From: Rhizobium sp. CSW-27
Lineage (GTDB): Bacteria; Pseudomonadota; Alphaproteobacteria; Rhizobiales; Rhizobiaceae
Direction of reading: 5' to 3'
DNA length: 64,000 nt
Assembly: GCF_018760785.1 (NCBI RefSeq)
Contig: NZ_JAHHZO010000004.1
Coordinates: 186,001-250,000, forward strand
The notes beneath the pieces were generated by a model that ran no database searches, was not told the DNA's origin, and saw only the letters and a list, made by a program, of their open reading frames with translations. This document shows, one piece after another, positions 22,091 to 32,409 of this stretch (its first letter is position 1; every line of letters begins with the position of its first letter). The position numbers were made by a program, and so were the translations under genes.

Positions 22091-24412
22091 TCAGAACTGG
22101 TTGGCCATGCTGAAGCGGAAACGCTGTTCCCTGTCGTAGTCTTCCTTGGCGACCGGTACGGCATAATCGAAGCGCAAGGCACCGAACGGCGACGCCCATG
22201 TAACGCCCATACCGACCGAAGCGCGGATGGAGTTGTCAGACTGGAGCCCGCTGGAGACCGGGACATCATTGCCGTAGAGCGTACCGGCATCGGCAAACAG
22301 GTTGGCACGAAGACCTGCATCCTGCGGCAGGGCCGGCATCGGCACCGACACTTCGGCCGAAGCGTTGAAGTAGGTCGTGCCGCCGATGGCATCGCTGCCG
22401 ACACGCGGACCGATACCATCGTTCTTGAAGCCGCGAACCTGACGTCCGCCGAAGGTGAACTGGTCGAATACGTTCAGGTGATCGCCCGTGGCAACCACAT
22501 GGCCAGCACCGACCGCGACCTGGCCGATCATGTCCAGTTCGTCAGACAGAAGCTGGAAATAGCGCGCACGGCCATAGATCTTGTAGTATTCGGAGTCACC
22601 GCCGAGGCCGGCAAATTCATGCGTGACTGTGGCGTAGATACCCTCGCGCGGCAGCGTCATGCTGTCGAGCGTGTTGTAGGTGAGCGTCTGCGAGATCGAC
22701 GACTGGACATAGTCGCCACCGCGGACCAGATCCTGGAACGGCTGCGACAGGTTGGCCTGCCAGTCATCCGTGCCGTCGTAGCTGATTTCCTTGTAGGTAT
22801 AGCGGAAGGTCGTCGCCAGATCCTCGGTGATCGGCGCCGTCACACGCAGCGTGAAGCCCTGTTCGTTGTAATCGTAGTAATCGTTGGACGACGTCTGGCT
22901 CTTGAACACGTCAAAGCCGGCCGCCAGACGATAGCCCAGGAAATAGGGCTCGGTGAAGTTCAGCGAGTAGGTGCGGGCATCATCGAGACCGCCACCGGCC
23001 GCCACGCGGATGTACTGACCACGACCAAGGAAGTTCTTCTCCTCGATCGAGGCTTCCAGCACGACACCGTCATCGGCCGCATAGCCGACGCCGATACCGA
23101 AGGCACCGGTCGACTGATCCTCGACGTCCACGACGATCACGACACGGTCGGGAGCGGATCCCTGCTGCGTGGTGATGTTGACCTTCGAGAAATAGCCGAG
23201 CGCTTCAAGACGACGCTTGGCGCGCGTGATCATCAGCTGGTTGAAGGCATCGCCTTCGCTCATGTCGAATTCGCGGCGAATGACATAGTCACGGGTGCGG
23301 GTATTGCCGCGAATGTCGATGCGCTCGACATAGGCACGCTCGCCCTGGTCCACAAGATAGGAAACGCCGATCGTATTGGTCTGGAAATTGCGATCGCCAC
23401 GCGGCGTGACGCGGGCAAACGGATAGCCGGCCTCGGCAACCTTCTTCTGGATCGCCTCGATCGACTTCTGCACGTCGCTCGCCTTGTAGACGTCGCCGGA
23501 CTTGGTCTCGACCACATTCTTCAGCGCCGAGGCATCGAGCCCCTGCACGGTCGAATCGACGGTAACGTCACCGAACCGGTAGCGCGGCCCCTCCTCGACG
23601 GAGAAAGTCAGCGTATATTCGTTCTTGGCCTCGTTCAGAACGGCATCGGACGAAACGATGCGGAAGTCCGGATAGCCGTGATCGTAGTAGAACTTGCGGA
23701 GAGCTTCCTCGTCCGCCTTCATCTTGTCTTCGGTGTAGACGTCCTTGCGGGTCAGGAAGGACAGCGGGCCGCTCTCCTTGGTGACCAGAACATCGTGCAG
23801 ACGGCTGCTGCTGTAAGCGCTGTTGCCGATGAACTTGATGTCGGAAATCTTGGTGCGGTCACCTTCGTTGATCACGAAAGCCAGATTGACACGGCCCTGA
23901 CCGACGGGAACGGTCTGGGTGGTGATCTGCACGTCGCTGCGACCGATCTGCTTGTAGGCCTCGCGGATCCGCTCGATATCAGCCTTCACCATGGCATCGC
24001 TATAGGGGCCGAGCGGCTGCGTCGTGACGATGCCCTGCAGCTTGTCGTCCTTGATCTTGCGGTTGCCGTTGAAGACGACCTGATTGACGAGCTGGCTCTC
24101 ATCGACGGTCACGACGAGCGTGCCGCCCGACACCGCGATCTTCACGTCGGAGAAATAACCGGTGGCGTAAAGCCTCTTGACCGACTCATCGATGTCCGAA
24201 TTCGAGAAATTCACCCCGGGACGGATGGTAATATTGGAGCGCACGGCCGCCGCACCGGCGCGCTGGGCGCCACGAACGTCGATTCGCTGCACCACCGCAG
24301 CTTCGGCAGACAGCGGAGAAGCGACAACGACAACACCGGCTCCAGACGCAACAACACCAGCAGACAGCGCAAACGCCGATACTGCGTTCAAAAACTTTGA
24401 ACCAGCTTTCAT
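22091..24412 (-). CDS. bamA: outer-membrane protein assembly factor BamA
   Basis: Central component of the BAM machine, inserting beta-barrel proteins into the outer membrane. It has a signal peptide (cleaved after the AEA segment, about residue 38) and five POTRA domains (about 40-420). The 16-strand barrel carries the lid-lock motif VRGF in [15 protein letters not shown] and ends with a C-terminal Phe (SMANQF). The ATG at 24412 gives the usual N-terminus, but a TTG two codons upstream has better spacing to AAAGG, so the exact start is uncertain. Upstream rseP and downstream lpxD are on the same strand. Confidence 0.97.
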   Translation of the reverse strand: MKAGSKFLNAVSAFALSAGVVASGAGVVVVASPLSAEAAVVQRIDVRGAQRAGAAAVRSNITIRPGVNFSNSDIDESVKRLYATGYFSDVKIAVSGGTLVVTVDESQLVNQVVFNGNRKIKDDKLQGIVTTQPLGPYSDAMVKADIERIREAYKQIGRSDVQITTQTVPVGQGRVNLAFVINEGDRTKISDIKFIGNSAYSSSRLHDVLVTKESGPLSFLTRKDVYTEDKMKADEEALRKFYYDHGYPDFRIVSSDAVLNEAKNEYTLTFSVEEGPRYRFGDVTVDSTVQGLDASALKNVVETKSGDVYKASDVQKSIEAIQKKVAEAGYPFARVTPRGDRNFQTNTIGVSYLVDQGERAYVERIDIRGNTRTRDYVIRREFDMSEGDAFNQLMITRAKRRLEALGYFSKVNITTQQGSAPDRVVIVVDVEDQSTGAFGIGVGYAADDGVVLEASIEEKNFLGRGQYIRVAAGGGLDDARTYSLNFTEPYFLGYRLAAGFDVFKSQTSSNDYYDYNEQGFTLRVTAPITEDLATTFRYTYKEISYDGTDDWQANLSQPFQDLVRGGDYVQSSISQTLTYNTLDSMTLPREGIYATVTHEFAGLGGDSEYYKIYGRARYFQLLSDELDMIGQVAVGAGHVVATGDHLNVFDQFTFGGRQVRGFKNDGIGPRVGSDAIGGTTYFNASAEVSVPMPALPQDAGLRANLFADAGTLYGNDVPVSSGLQSDNSIRASVGMGVTWASPFGALRFDYAVPVAKEDYDREQRFRFSMANQF

Positions 24413-24602
24413 TTTCAATACTTACCTTTTCCCGTTGTCCCTCGGCGAGCCAGGCCCGACTCCGGCCACGTGTGTCGTTTTACCTGCTTTTGCCCTACAA
24501 GCAAGGCATCCTGTTAATTTCTGTTTACTTCCTTCCAAGCCGTGACCCAATCGCAACGAACACCTGAAATTAAGGTAAACAGTTGGTTTACAACAGACTT
24601 CT

Positions 24603-25727
24603 TTAACCGATCAGATTGCTGATATCGTTCCAAGTGGCAAAGACCATCAGGCTCAGAACCATGGCCAGACCGATGCGGAAGGCAACCTCCTGCGCCCCTG
24701 CTCCCAAAGGCTTTCCCCGTACAGCCTCAATGGCATAGAACACAAGATGCCCGCCGTCCAGCACCGGAACCGGCATCAGGTTGAGCAATCCAATGGAAAC
24801 CGACAGCACGGCGGCCAACTGGATGACTGCGGCAATCCCGAGCGTCGCCATCTGGCCGGAGGCCTGCGCCACGCGCACCGGTCCGCCCAGCTGGTCTGCC
24901 TTCATGCGCCCGGTGACCAGATTCCCGAGGTAACGGAAGGTGCCGGAAATGATCTGACCGGTCTCGATCACGCCCTGCTGCACAGCCTCCAGAGGCGTAT
25001 AGGTAACATGACGGAAATTGCCGCTCTGCTCGTTCGTGACGATGCCGATAAGCCCCATTTCGATCTTGTTGCCGAACTGGTCGGTGATTTCCGACCGGCG
25101 CGGCACGACGGGAATGTCCATCTCCCGGCCATCCCGCTCCACCGTCACCACGATCCGCGATTCGGGACGGATGCTGACATAGCGGCGCACATCGTCGAAG
25201 GTGCGGATCTTCGTGCCGTCGAGTGCCATCAGACGATCGCCCGGCTGCAGGCCAGCTTCTGCCGCTGCGCTGTCGGGACGCACTTCCGAAACCACCGGAT
25301 CGGCAATCATGCGGCCATAGACGCCAAACAGAACGGCGAAGATGGCGATGGCCAGCAGGAAGTTGGCGATGGGGCCGGCGGCAACGGTGGCGGCGCGCTT
25401 CCAGAGCTTGGCGCCGGCCAGCGTCTGCGATCTCTCGGCCGCAGTCATGCCGTCCAGTTGCGCAGTGCCCGGCCGGCTGGCGGCATCCTCGTCGCCGTAG
25501 AACTTCACATAGCCGCCGAGCGGAATGAGGGAGAGCTTCCAGCGCGTGCCATGGCTGTCGGTCACGCCGACAAGCTCGGGGCCGAATCCGATCGAGAACG
25601 CCGTGACACGAATGCCGCTCCAGCGCCCGACCAGGTAGTGGCCCATTTCGTGCACGAAGACGAGCAGCGAGAGGACCAGGATAAATGGAATGATATAGCC
25701 GGTAATGACCCCTGCCGCTGCCAACAT
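24603..25727 (-). CDS. rseP: RseP-type site-2 zinc metalloprotease
   Basis: Intramembrane protease of the S2P family (374 residues), which in other bacteria cuts anti-sigma factors and remnant signal peptides. The first membrane helix carries the zinc motif HEMGH (His26, Glu27, His30). A single PDZ domain (about 130-210, VVSEVRPDSAAAEAGLQPGDRLM) lies in the periplasm, and the third zinc ligand is in NLMPVPVLDGG. E. coli RseP has two PDZ domains; one is common in alphaproteobacteria. It sits between cdsA and bamA, the classical order, with a 24-nt gap to cdsA. Confidence 0.97.
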   Translation of the reverse strand: MLAAAGVITGYIIPFILVLSLLVFVHEMGHYLVGRWSGIRVTAFSIGFGPELVGVTDSHGTRWKLSLIPLGGYVKFYGDEDAASRPGTAQLDGMTAAERSQTLAGAKLWKRAATVAAGPIANFLLAIAIFAVLFGVYGRMIADPVVSEVRPDSAAAEAGLQPGDRLMALDGTKIRTFDDVRRYVSIRPESRIVVTVERDGREMDIPVVPRRSEITDQFGNKIEMGLIGIVTNEQSGNFRHVTYTPLEAVQQGVIETGQIISGTFRYLGNLVTGRMKADQLGGPVRVAQASGQMATLGIAAVIQLAAVLSVSIGLLNLMPVPVLDGGHLVFYAIEAVRGKPLGAGAQEVAFRIGLAMVLSLMVFATWNDISNLIG

Positions 25728-25751
25728 CTCTTCAGCCTACCCTTCCGGCAC

Positions 25752-26585
25752 CTAGAGCCCGAACAGGACCGCCGCAACCGACGTTCCACCATCTTCGGAC
25801 CATGCCGCATGCATGATTGCAAGAAGAAATGCTGCGAAACCGGCAAAAACGAGACCGTCGACACGATCCATCACCCCGCCATGACCGGGAATCAGATGGC
25901 TGGAATCCTTGACGCCGAACCGACGCTTGATGAAAGATTCGAAGAGGTCGCCGATCTGGCTTGCAACAGACAGTGCCAGCGCGATGAAAGCCGTGCGCAG
26001 CGATAGCGACGGGAAGAAGGCAAGCGACAGGAGGCTGCCCGCGGCAACTCCGGATACGGTGCCGCCCACGGCGCCCGACCAGGTCTTGCCGGGCGAAATC
26101 CTCGGCGCAAGCTTCGGCCCCTTCAGGCGACGTCCGACGAAATAGGCCAGGATATCGGTGGCCCAGACCACCGAAAAGACGAACAGCATGGCCACGAAGC
26201 CCGGCTGGTCGGCACCGCGGATCGCCGCAAGCGAAATACCGCTGAAGCTTGCATAGGCAATGCCCCCCGGCAGCCAGCCCGTGCCGCCGCGCACCAGCAT
26301 CAGCAGGATGGCCGTCACGACGAAGCCGCCGGCAATCGGCGTTCCCATGCCTTCGTCGCCCAGCACGAGGTTGGCGGCCACCGAGGCAACCGCCAGCCAG
26401 CCCAGCGCATTGCCGCGAAAATCCCGCTCGGCAAGCCGGGTCATGCGTGACCACTCGTAATAGACCAGCACGGCGATCAGGGCCGCGAGCGCCCGAAAGG
26501 CAAGGCCGCCCGTCCAGGTGGCCGCCAGCGTTACCGCTGCCATCACGATGGCGGACAGGATTCGCTGCCTCAGTTCGACCGACAT
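25752..26585 (-). CDS. cdsA: phosphatidate cytidylyltransferase
   Basis: Makes CDP-diacylglycerol, the precursor of all phospholipids. The 277-residue, multi-helix membrane protein ends with the CdsA signature KRRFGVKDSSHLIPGHGGVMDRVDGL (split here over its family pattern of S-x8-K/R-D and D-x3-D residues). Its ATG overlaps the uppS stop by one base (TGATG). It also has the conserved ISPGKTWSGAVGG loop. Confidence 0.97.
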   Translation of the reverse strand: MSVELRQRILSAIVMAAVTLAATWTGGLAFRALAALIAVLVYYEWSRMTRLAERDFRGNALGWLAVASVAANLVLGDEGMGTPIAGGFVVTAILLMLVRGGTGWLPGGIAYASFSGISLAAIRGADQPGFVAMLFVFSVVWATDILAYFVGRRLKGPKLAPRISPGKTWSGAVGGTVSGVAAGSLLSLAFFPSLSLRTAFIALALSVASQIGDLFESFIKRRFGVKDSSHLIPGHGGVMDRVDGLVFAGFAAFLLAIMHAAWSEDGGTSVAAVLFGL

Positions 26586-27334
26586 CAGCCCGCCACCGCA
26601 GCGGCCGCCTTGGCAGCCGAAAGCCCGCCGAAGCGCCGGTCGCGCTCGGCAAAGCTGCGCAGCGCCTTCAGGAACAGGTCTCGGTCGAAGTCCGGCCAGT
26701 ATTCCGGCACGAAGACGAATTCGGAATAGGCTGCCTGCCAGAGCAGGAAGTTCGACAGCCGCTCCTCGCCGCTGGTGCGAATGATCAGATCCGGATCGGG
26801 AATGCCGGCGGTATCGAGATGGCTGGTGATGGTGGCAGGCGTGATGTCGGCCGCCGCCATGCGGCCGGCCTCCACCTCGCGCGCAAGGCGCCGCATGGCG
26901 CGGGCCAGTTCGTCGCGCGCACCGTAGTTGAAGGCGATGATCAGGGTGAGGCCGGTATTGTTGCGGGTGGTATCCTCCGCCTCCAGCAGAAGCGGCAGGA
27001 TGTCGCCCTGCAACCCGTCGCGCTCGCCGATCACGCGGATGCGCACGTTGGAGCGATGCAGCTCGGCAAGATCCCGGCGGATGAAGCGACGCAAAAGCCC
27101 CATCAGCACCGAAACCTCCTCTTCCGGCCGGCTCCAGTTCTCCGAGGAGAAGGCAAACAGCGTCAGATACTCGATGCCGAAATCGGCGGCCGCCTCCACC
27201 GTGCGCCGCACGGCTTCAACGCCCTTGCTATGCCCCACGGTGCGCGGCAAACCCCTTTCGTTCGCCCAGCGTCCGTTGCCATCCATGATGATCGCGACAT
27301 GTCTGGGAGGGGAGAGAAGTTCACCACTTGCCAT
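26585..27334 (-). CDS. uppS: isoprenyl transferase (undecaprenyl diphosphate synthase)
   Basis: Cis-prenyltransferase building the C55 carrier for peptidoglycan and polysaccharide export. The 249 residues include the substrate-binding MDGNGRWA (Asp18), [34 protein letters not shown], and the C-terminal [26 protein letters not shown] motif. It follows frr after 48 nt and overlaps cdsA by one base. Confidence 0.98.
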   Translation of the reverse strand: MASGELLSPPRHVAIIMDGNGRWANERGLPRTVGHSKGVEAVRRTVEAAADFGIEYLTLFAFSSENWSRPEEEVSVLMGLLRRFIRRDLAELHRSNVRIRVIGERDGLQGDILPLLLEAEDTTRNNTGLTLIIAFNYGARDELARAMRRLAREVEAGRMAAADITPATITSHLDTAGIPDPDLIIRTSGEERLSNFLLWQAAYSEFVFVPEYWPDFDRDLFLKALRSFAERDRRFGGLSAAKAAAAVAG

Positions 27335-27382
27335 GGAGCATCCGTTTGTTCGCGTTGAAGGATAAATCGTCAGGCAGGTCCG

Positions 27383-27943
27383 TCAGACCTGCATGATTTC
27401 CTTTTCCTTCTCCGCAAGCAAGCGATCGACGTCAGAAATCGTCTCGTCCGTCATCTTCTGGACCTTGTCGGACTGGACGCGGCTGTCGTCCTGGCCGATG
27501 CTGCCGTCCTTCTCGGCCTTTTTCAGGGCATCCATGCCGTCGCGACGGACGTGGCGGATGGCGACCTTGGCCTTTTCGGCATAATCATGCGCGACCTTGA
27601 CCAGCGACTTGCGGCGCTCTTCGTTGAGTTCCGGCAGCGGAATGCGCAGATTCTGGCCGTCGATGATCGGGTTGAGGCCGAGATTGGCCTCACGGATGCC
27701 GCGATCGACGGCATTGACCATCGACTTGTCCCAGACGGAGACGCCGAGCATGCGGGGTTCCGGCACGGTCACGTTGGCCACCTGGTTCAGCGGCACGCGC
27801 GATCCATAGGCTTCCACCATCACCGGATCGAGAACGTTGGCCGAGGCGCGACCCGTGCGCAGCGACGCGATATCGTTCTTGAACGCGGTGATGGCGCCGT
27901 CCATGCGCCGCTTGATGTCATTGAGATCGATGGCTCCGCTCAT
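27383..27943 (-). CDS. frr: ribosome recycling factor
   Basis: Splits post-termination ribosomes together with EF-G. The standard 186 residues form a three-helix bundle with an inserted beta/alpha/beta domain; family landmarks are [38 protein letters not shown] and [25 protein letters not shown] (listed in parts). It sits between pyrH and uppS, the common bacterial order. Confidence 0.98.
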   Translation of the reverse strand: MSGAIDLNDIKRRMDGAITAFKNDIASLRTGRASANVLDPVMVEAYGSRVPLNQVANVTVPEPRMLGVSVWDKSMVNAVDRGIREANLGLNPIIDGQNLRIPLPELNEERRKSLVKVAHDYAEKAKVAIRHVRRDGMDALKKAEKDGSIGQDDSRVQSDKVQKMTDETISDVDRLLAEKEKEIMQV

Positions 27944-27992
27944 CTTCTACTCCATTGTGGAACTGCAGGGGCGCAAGGCGACGCGCCCCGCC

Positions 27993-28718
27993 TCAATTGT
28001 CGGTCACGATGGTCTTGAGGCCACCGCCAGTCAAGATTGCTCCGAACCCGCCCTTCTCGTGAATGGAGAAGACGATGATCGGAATGGAATTTTCGCGCGC
28101 CAGCGCCACGGCGGCCACGTCCATCACCGCAAGCCCCTTTTCGAGAACCTCGCTGTGGGTCAGCCGCTCGAAGCGTGTCGCATCGGGGTCCTTCTTGGGG
28201 TCTGCGGAATAGATTCCGTCAACCTGCGTACCCTTGAAGATCGCCTGGGCACCGATTTCGGCCGCCCGAAGGGCGCCGGCGGAGTCCGTCGTGAAGAAGG
28301 GATTACCCGTGCCGCCGGCGAAGATCACCACGCGGCCCTGGTCCATGTGGTGCAGCGCCTGGCGCTGCGAGAAGCTTTCACAGATCTCCGGCATCGCGAT
28401 GGCGGAGAGAACCACCGTGTCGATGTCGAGCTTGCGCAGCGAGGTGGCAAGCGCCAGCGCATTGATCACGGTCGCCAGCATGCCCATGTGGTCGCCGGTC
28501 ACGCGGTCGCCGCCCTTGGAGGCAACAGCCACGCCGCGAAAGATGTTGCCGCCGCCGACGACGACACCCACTTCCACACCCATGCGGCGTGCCTCGGCAA
28601 TATCGGAGGCGATACGGTCGGCCACGGCAACATCGATGCCGAAGCCCTGGCTGCCCATCAAAGCCTCGCCGGAGACTTTCAGCAGCACACGTTTGTAGAC
28701 GGGGGTGGAGGATGACAT
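27993..28718 (-). CDS. pyrH: UMP kinase
   Basis: Phosphorylates UMP to UDP, feeding nucleotide sugars and RNA synthesis. The 241-residue amino-acid-kinase fold protein has LKVSGEALMG at the phosphate-binding N-terminus, VVVGGGNIFRG, ADHMG-like GDHMGMLATVINALAL, AGGTGNPFFTTDS and KGTQVDGIYSADPKKD. The ATG at 28718 follows AAGGAG. It lies between tsf and frr with a hairpin between tsf and pyrH. Confidence 0.98.
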   Translation of the reverse strand: MSSSTPVYKRVLLKVSGEALMGSQGFGIDVAVADRIASDIAEARRMGVEVGVVVGGGNIFRGVAVASKGGDRVTGDHMGMLATVINALALATSLRKLDIDTVVLSAIAMPEICESFSQRQALHHMDQGRVVIFAGGTGNPFFTTDSAGALRAAEIGAQAIFKGTQVDGIYSADPKKDPDATRFERLTHSEVLEKGLAVMDVAAVALARENSIPIIVFSIHEKGGFGAILTGGGLKTIVTDN

Positions 28719-28760
28719 GGAAACTCCTTCGAGGATCGCACCGAAAGCCCGATACACGAA

Positions 28761-28786
28761 GGGCGCCGCGTTGTCACGCGACGCCC
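28761..28786 (-). terminator. stable hairpin between tsf and pyrH
   Basis: A 10-bp GC-rich stem (28777-28786 with 28761-28770, one G-T pair) and a 6-nt loop lie 32 nt after the tsf stop. The following minus-strand bases are TTCGTG, not a clear T-run, so it may be a partial terminator, an RNA-processing site or a stabiliser rather than a full stop. Confidence 0.5.
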
Positions 28787-28818
28787 CTCTTCTTTACCCA
28801 AGAATTCTCGAATGAGAA

Positions 28819-29745
28819 TCAATGCTTGACGGCTGCAGCAACTTCGGCAGCAAAATCGGTTTCTTCCTTCTCGACACCTTCGCCGAGCAGGAGACGAACC
28901 ATGCCGGTGATCTCGACCGGAGCGCCGATTTCCTTTTCGGCTTCCTTCAGAGCGGCAGCAACGGTCAGGTCCGGGTTGATGACGAAGGCCTGCGAGAGAA
29001 GGGCCACTTCCTCGAAGAACTTGCGCATGCGGCCATCGACCATCTTCTCGATGATGTTGTCCGGCTTGCCCGAAGCGCGCGACTGTTCGATGAACACGTT
29101 GCGCTCGCGTTCGGCAACCGCTGCATCCACTTCCTCGGCGCGAACGGCGAGCGGGTTGGTGGCAGCGATGTGCATGGCGACCTGACGGCCGATGGCGTTC
29201 AGCGCATCCTTGTTGCCGGTGGACTTCAGGGCAACGAGCACGCCGAGCTTGCCGAGACCATCGGCAGCGGCATTGTGGATGTAGGTGGCGACCACGCCGT
29301 CCTCGACGGAAAGCTTGGCGGCGCGACGCAGCGTCATGTTCTCGCCGATGGTGGCGATGGCATCCTTGATGGTGTCGGTGACCGACTTGCCGGTGGCCGG
29401 ATAGGCGGCGGCGCTGATGGCTTCGACGGAACCTTCGGTGGACAGCGCAACCGAGGCAACGCCGCGGACGAGATCCTGGAATGCATCGTTACGGGCAACG
29501 AAGTCGGTTTCGGAGTTGACTTCGACGACGACAGCGCTGGTGCCGGCGGATGCGATGCCGACGAGGCCTTCGGCAGCCGTGCGGCCGGACTTCTTGTCGG
29601 CCTTGGCGATGCCCTTGGCGCGCAGCCAGTCGATCGCGGCTTCCATGTCGCCATTGGTCTCGGCGAGCGCCTTCTTGCAGTCCATCATGCCTGCGCCGGT
29701 CTTTTCGCGCAGTTCCTTCACCATTGCGGCTGTGATTTCGCTCAT
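28819..29745 (-). CDS. tsf: elongation factor Ts
   Basis: Nucleotide-exchange factor for EF-Tu (308 residues). The N-terminal domain has the invariant [19 protein letters not shown], followed by the exchange motif [13 protein letters not shown] and the conserved VAMHIAA region. The ATG at 29745 was chosen for the family N-terminus and the upstream AAGAGG. It follows rpsB, as in nearly all bacteria, with a 232-nt gap that holds a hairpin. Confidence 0.98.
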   Translation of the reverse strand: MSEITAAMVKELREKTGAGMMDCKKALAETNGDMEAAIDWLRAKGIAKADKKSGRTAAEGLVGIASAGTSAVVVEVNSETDFVARNDAFQDLVRGVASVALSTEGSVEAISAAAYPATGKSVTDTIKDAIATIGENMTLRRAAKLSVEDGVVATYIHNAAADGLGKLGVLVALKSTGNKDALNAIGRQVAMHIAATNPLAVRAEEVDAAVAERERNVFIEQSRASGKPDNIIEKMVDGRMRKFFEEVALLSQAFVINPDLTVAAALKEAEKEIGAPVEITGMVRLLLGEGVEKEETDFAAEVAAAVKH

Positions 29746-29950
29746 GTTTGCCTCTTGTCCAATCAGGGGGTGCGCCTGCCGGAATCGCAAGGGCCGGCGC
29801 CCGTTTGGGGCACGAATGTACCCGGAAGTATGACAGCGTGATGAATGGACGTCCGCGCGGTATCACGCATCTGGTGGCGAAACGCTGTTTTCGCCGGCGT
29901 CGGACGCCTTGGCATCCGGGGACCACCGCAGGCGGCCCCCGAAACGGTCA

Positions 29951-29971
29951 GGGGAGGACGGCGCCCTCCCC
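29951..29971 (-). terminator. hairpin immediately after rpsB
   Basis: GGGGAGG/CCTCCCC (29965-29971 with 29951-29957), 7 bp with a 7-nt loop, begins 6 nt after the rpsB stop on the minus strand. No T-run follows, so it may reduce rather than stop transcription into tsf, or protect the rpsB transcript. Confidence 0.45.
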
Positions 29972-29977
29972 GGCCAA

Positions 29978-30745
29978 TCAGGCTTCGGTCTCTTCGGAAA
30001 GAGCCGGCTCGATCGGGGCTTCGGCCATGGCGCCGATGTCGCGGCCCGAAGCGCCCTGCTGGCGGGCGATGCCGTCGATGGCAGCGCGGGCAACCAGGTC
30101 GCAATAGAGGGCGATGGCGCGCGAGGCGTCGTCGTTGCCCGGGATCGGATAGTCGATCAGGTCCGGATCGCAGTTCGAGTCGATGATGGCAACGACCGGG
30201 ATGCCCAGGCGCTTGGCTTCATCGATGGCGATCTTTTCCTTGTTGGTGTCGATGATGAACATCAGGTCCGGCGTGCCGCCCATGTCGCGGATACCGCCGA
30301 GGGCCTTGTCCAGCTTCTCGCGCTCGCGCTCGAGGTTCAGGCGTTCCTTCTTCGTGAAACCCTGGGCTTCCGAAGCGAGAATTTCGTCGAGCTTGCGCAG
30401 ACGCTGGATCGAGTTCGAAATCGTCTTCCAGTTCGTCAGCATGCCGCCGAGCCAGCGGGAGTTGACGTAGTACTGGGCCGAACGCTTCGCGCTGTCGGCG
30501 ATCAGTTCGGATGCCTGACGCTTGGTGCCGACGAACAGGACGCGACCGCCACGGGCAACCGTATCGGAAATGACCTGCAGGGCGCGCGACAGCATCGGAA
30601 CCGTCTGAGCGAGGTCGATGATGTGGATGTTGTTACGATCGCCGAAGATGTACGGCTTCATCTTCGGGTTCCAGCGGTGCGTCTGGTGGCCGAAGTGAAC
30701 GCCAGCTTCCAGAAGCTGACGCATGCTGAAATCAGGCAATGCCAT
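29978..30745 (-). CDS. rpsB: 30S ribosomal protein S2
   Basis: Ribosomal protein S2, 255 residues, with the N-terminal [20 protein letters not shown], an IHIIDLAQT segment, [10 protein letters not shown], the [14 protein letters not shown] region, and [22 protein letters not shown]-terminal acidic tail (about 20 residues) follows the conserved core. The ATG at 30745 follows GGAG; the frame extends upstream without similarity. It is the first gene of the long minus-strand cluster and is preceded by a structured leader. Confidence 0.98.
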   Translation of the reverse strand: MALPDFSMRQLLEAGVHFGHQTHRWNPKMKPYIFGDRNNIHIIDLAQTVPMLSRALQVISDTVARGGRVLFVGTKRQASELIADSAKRSAQYYVNSRWLGGMLTNWKTISNSIQRLRKLDEILASEAQGFTKKERLNLEREREKLDKALGGIRDMGGTPDLMFIIDTNKEKIAIDEAKRLGIPVVAIIDSNCDPDLIDYPIPGNDDASRAIALYCDLVARAAIDGIARQQGASGRDIGAMAEAPIEPALSEETEA

Positions 30746-30789
30746 GCCTTTTTCTCCTTGTTTCCGGTTCAACCCCCGCAAAGCGAACA

Positions 30790-30837
30790 GTTGCCCCTGG
30801 GGCAACCACCGGCGGAACGGACCGGATTTCTCCCGGT
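30790..30837 (-). promoter_or_regulatory. structured rpsB leader
   Basis: Two hairpins can form in the rpsB 5' leader: ACCGG/CCGGT (30821-30825 with 30833-30837) and GTTGCCCC/GGGGCAAC (30790-30797 with 30799-30806, loop opened in practice). Autogenous control of rpsB by S2 through its leader is known in enterobacteria. That this leader works the same way is only a guess. Confidence 0.35.
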
Positions 30838-30992
30838 CAATCCCAAGCTTCACGTGTGGAATGGGCTGCGCATAATTGCATTGGCCCGGAAAAGCAAGTC
30901 CTTCGCCACAATTAAGTCCCTGCGCCGGACAGATCAAAACGAAGGACTAAGGCGCTCGACAGGCCGCCAACAGGATGCGGACCTCCCCTTAT

Positions 30993-31826
30993 TCAGGGAC
31001 AATTGCTCGCCGGAGTGCCCAGCACCTCCAGCTTGGAGAGCGTGCCGGACAGTACGAAGTCGCCGTAATCCATCGTCAGGTCACGCGTGATGCCGTTCTC
31101 GTAGAGCTTGAAGGACATACGGTAGATCGGCACCGAATCGGTCTTCTGGTCCTCGTCGTAGTAGGCGATCGTCACCGGCCAGTAGGGCTGTCCGGCAAAT
31201 TCGCCGGCATTGCCGGCATCTGCATCGTCGGCGGCGGGCATCTGCTGCTTGCCGATCACGGTGGTGGTCAGCAGGCTCTGGTCGCCGTCCTCGGAACCGT
31301 CGAACAGCCGCTCCTCGAAGAACCGCTTGCCCTTGCGGGCATTGTCGATCACCTCCAGCATGTGCTCGGTCGGAAACTGTGCCGGGGTCAGCTCCACCTG
31401 CCGCGCATCGGGCTTGGCCAGCGCCACCTTGATGCCGGTCGCCTCGTCGCTCGCCTCGCCCGTCACCTGCCTGTCCAGCTTGTCGTCGGTGAAGGATTTC
31501 GTGTCGAAGCGGAAGCTGCCGGCCTTCAGGTTCTCGAATGTGGTTGTCTGCTGATCCGTCAGGCGCATGTCCTCGCCGGTATCGACGCGGGTGACGAAAC
31601 GGAAATGGGTGGTGTAACCGGCGCAGGCCGAGCCGGTGAACTCGTAGACCATGCGGCCATACATGCCCTCGATCCCGGAACGCTCCGACACGTCCTTCAG
31701 CTTCAGGTCGTAGACCGCGCGGTGCGGGATGAGCGTGCGCGCGCCCTCCATGCCGGCACGGGCAGGACTGACGGCGGCAAGCAGGCTGCCTGCCATGAGG
31801 ACGCTCGCAAGGCTCTGTCGCAACAT
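30993..31826 (-). CDS. eipB: EipB-family periplasmic envelope-integrity protein (DUF1849)
   Basis: A 277-residue exported protein with a signal peptide (1-24, ending PARA). The mature part has the EipB/DUF1849 pattern: HRAVYDLKL near the N-terminus, GRMVYEFTGSAC, a LTDQQTTTFENL segment, and the C-terminal YRMSFKLYENGITRDLTMDYG. Two cysteines (Cys68 and Cys276) match the conserved pair that forms a disulfide in Brucella EipB, a spiral beta-sheet protein needed for envelope integrity. The ATG at 31826 is chosen because AGGAG lies 7 nt upstream; a TTG 10 codons earlier has no such site. It is transcribed divergently from the RidA gene. Confidence 0.9.
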   Translation of the reverse strand: MLRQSLASVLMAGSLLAAVSPARAGMEGARTLIPHRAVYDLKLKDVSERSGIEGMYGRMVYEFTGSACAGYTTHFRFVTRVDTGEDMRLTDQQTTTFENLKAGSFRFDTKSFTDDKLDRQVTGEASDEATGIKVALAKPDARQVELTPAQFPTEHMLEVIDNARKGKRFFEERLFDGSEDGDQSLLTTTVIGKQQMPAADDADAGNAGEFAGQPYWPVTIAYYDEDQKTDSVPIYRMSFKLYENGITRDLTMDYGDFVLSGTLSKLEVLGTPASNCP

Positions 31827-31843
31827 CCACAAACTCCTATGGG

Positions 31844-31878
31844 ACTCGATGGCCAATGTTATAAGAACGCCATCGAGT
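31844..31878. promoter_or_regulatory. 10-bp inverted repeat in the eipB/ridA divergent promoter
   Basis: ACTCGATGGC (31844-31853) and GCCATCGAGT (31869-31878) are perfect inverted repeats 15 bp apart, within the 112-bp gap between eipB and the RidA gene. The size and spacing suit a dimeric regulator, though a leader hairpin of eipB is equally possible. Confidence 0.5.
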
Positions 31879-31938
31879 GATGCTTAGCGTCATGTGTGAC
31901 GGAATCGAGTCAATTTTACAATCAAAGCGGAGAATGAA

Positions 31939-32409
31939 ATGTCGGAAGCGATCGAAAGCCGCCTCAGGGAGATGGGAATAGAATTGCCCGTGGCCGCGGC
32001 CCCGGCGGCCAATTACGTGCCCTACACGCTGAGCGGCAGCACGCTGTACATTTCCGGCCAGTTGCCGATGGAAGCAGGAAAGGTGGCAATCACCGGGCTT
32101 GTCGGCGCCGATGTGGACGTCGCAACCGGTCAGCGCGCAGCGGAACTGTGCGCCATCAACATTCTGGCGCAGGTGAAGGCAGCGCTTGGCGGCGATCTGG
32201 GCAAGGTACGCCGGGTGCTGAAGCTGAACGGTTTCATCGCCTCGGCCCCCGGCTTCGTGGAACAACATCTCGTGATGAACGGCGCCTCGAACCTGATCGC
32301 CAATGTGCTCGGCGATGCCGGCAAGCATGCGCGTGCCGCCGTCGGCATGGCTGCCCTGCCCTTCAACGCCGCCGTCGAAGTCGACGCCATCCTGGACGTC
32401 GACGCATGA
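31939..32409 (+). CDS. RidA (YjgF/YER057c/UK114) family protein
   Basis: A 156-residue RidA-superfamily protein. Archetypal RidA deaminates reactive enamines and imines from PLP enzymes. Here the core shows VPYTLSGSTLYISGQLPM, a glycine-rich LVGADVDVATGQRAA and GKHARAAVGMAALPFNAAVEVDAI. The Arg of HARAAVGM is in the position of the catalytic RidA arginine, but the subfamily is the longer type whose substrate is uncertain. The ATG follows GGAG. Its stop overlaps the next start by 4 nt (ATGA), so it heads a coupled operon. Confidence 0.92.
   Translation: MSEAIESRLREMGIELPVAAAPAANYVPYTLSGSTLYISGQLPMEAGKVAITGLVGADVDVATGQRAAELCAINILAQVKAALGGDLGKVRRVLKLNGFIASAPGFVEQHLVMNGASNLIANVLGDAGKHARAAVGMAALPFNAAVEVDAILDVDA

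Noticed and set aside
21911-24400. Long plus-strand frame (about 830 codons) opposite bamA and part of lpxD
   Set aside because: Shadow frame; the minus strand clearly encodes BamA and LpxD.
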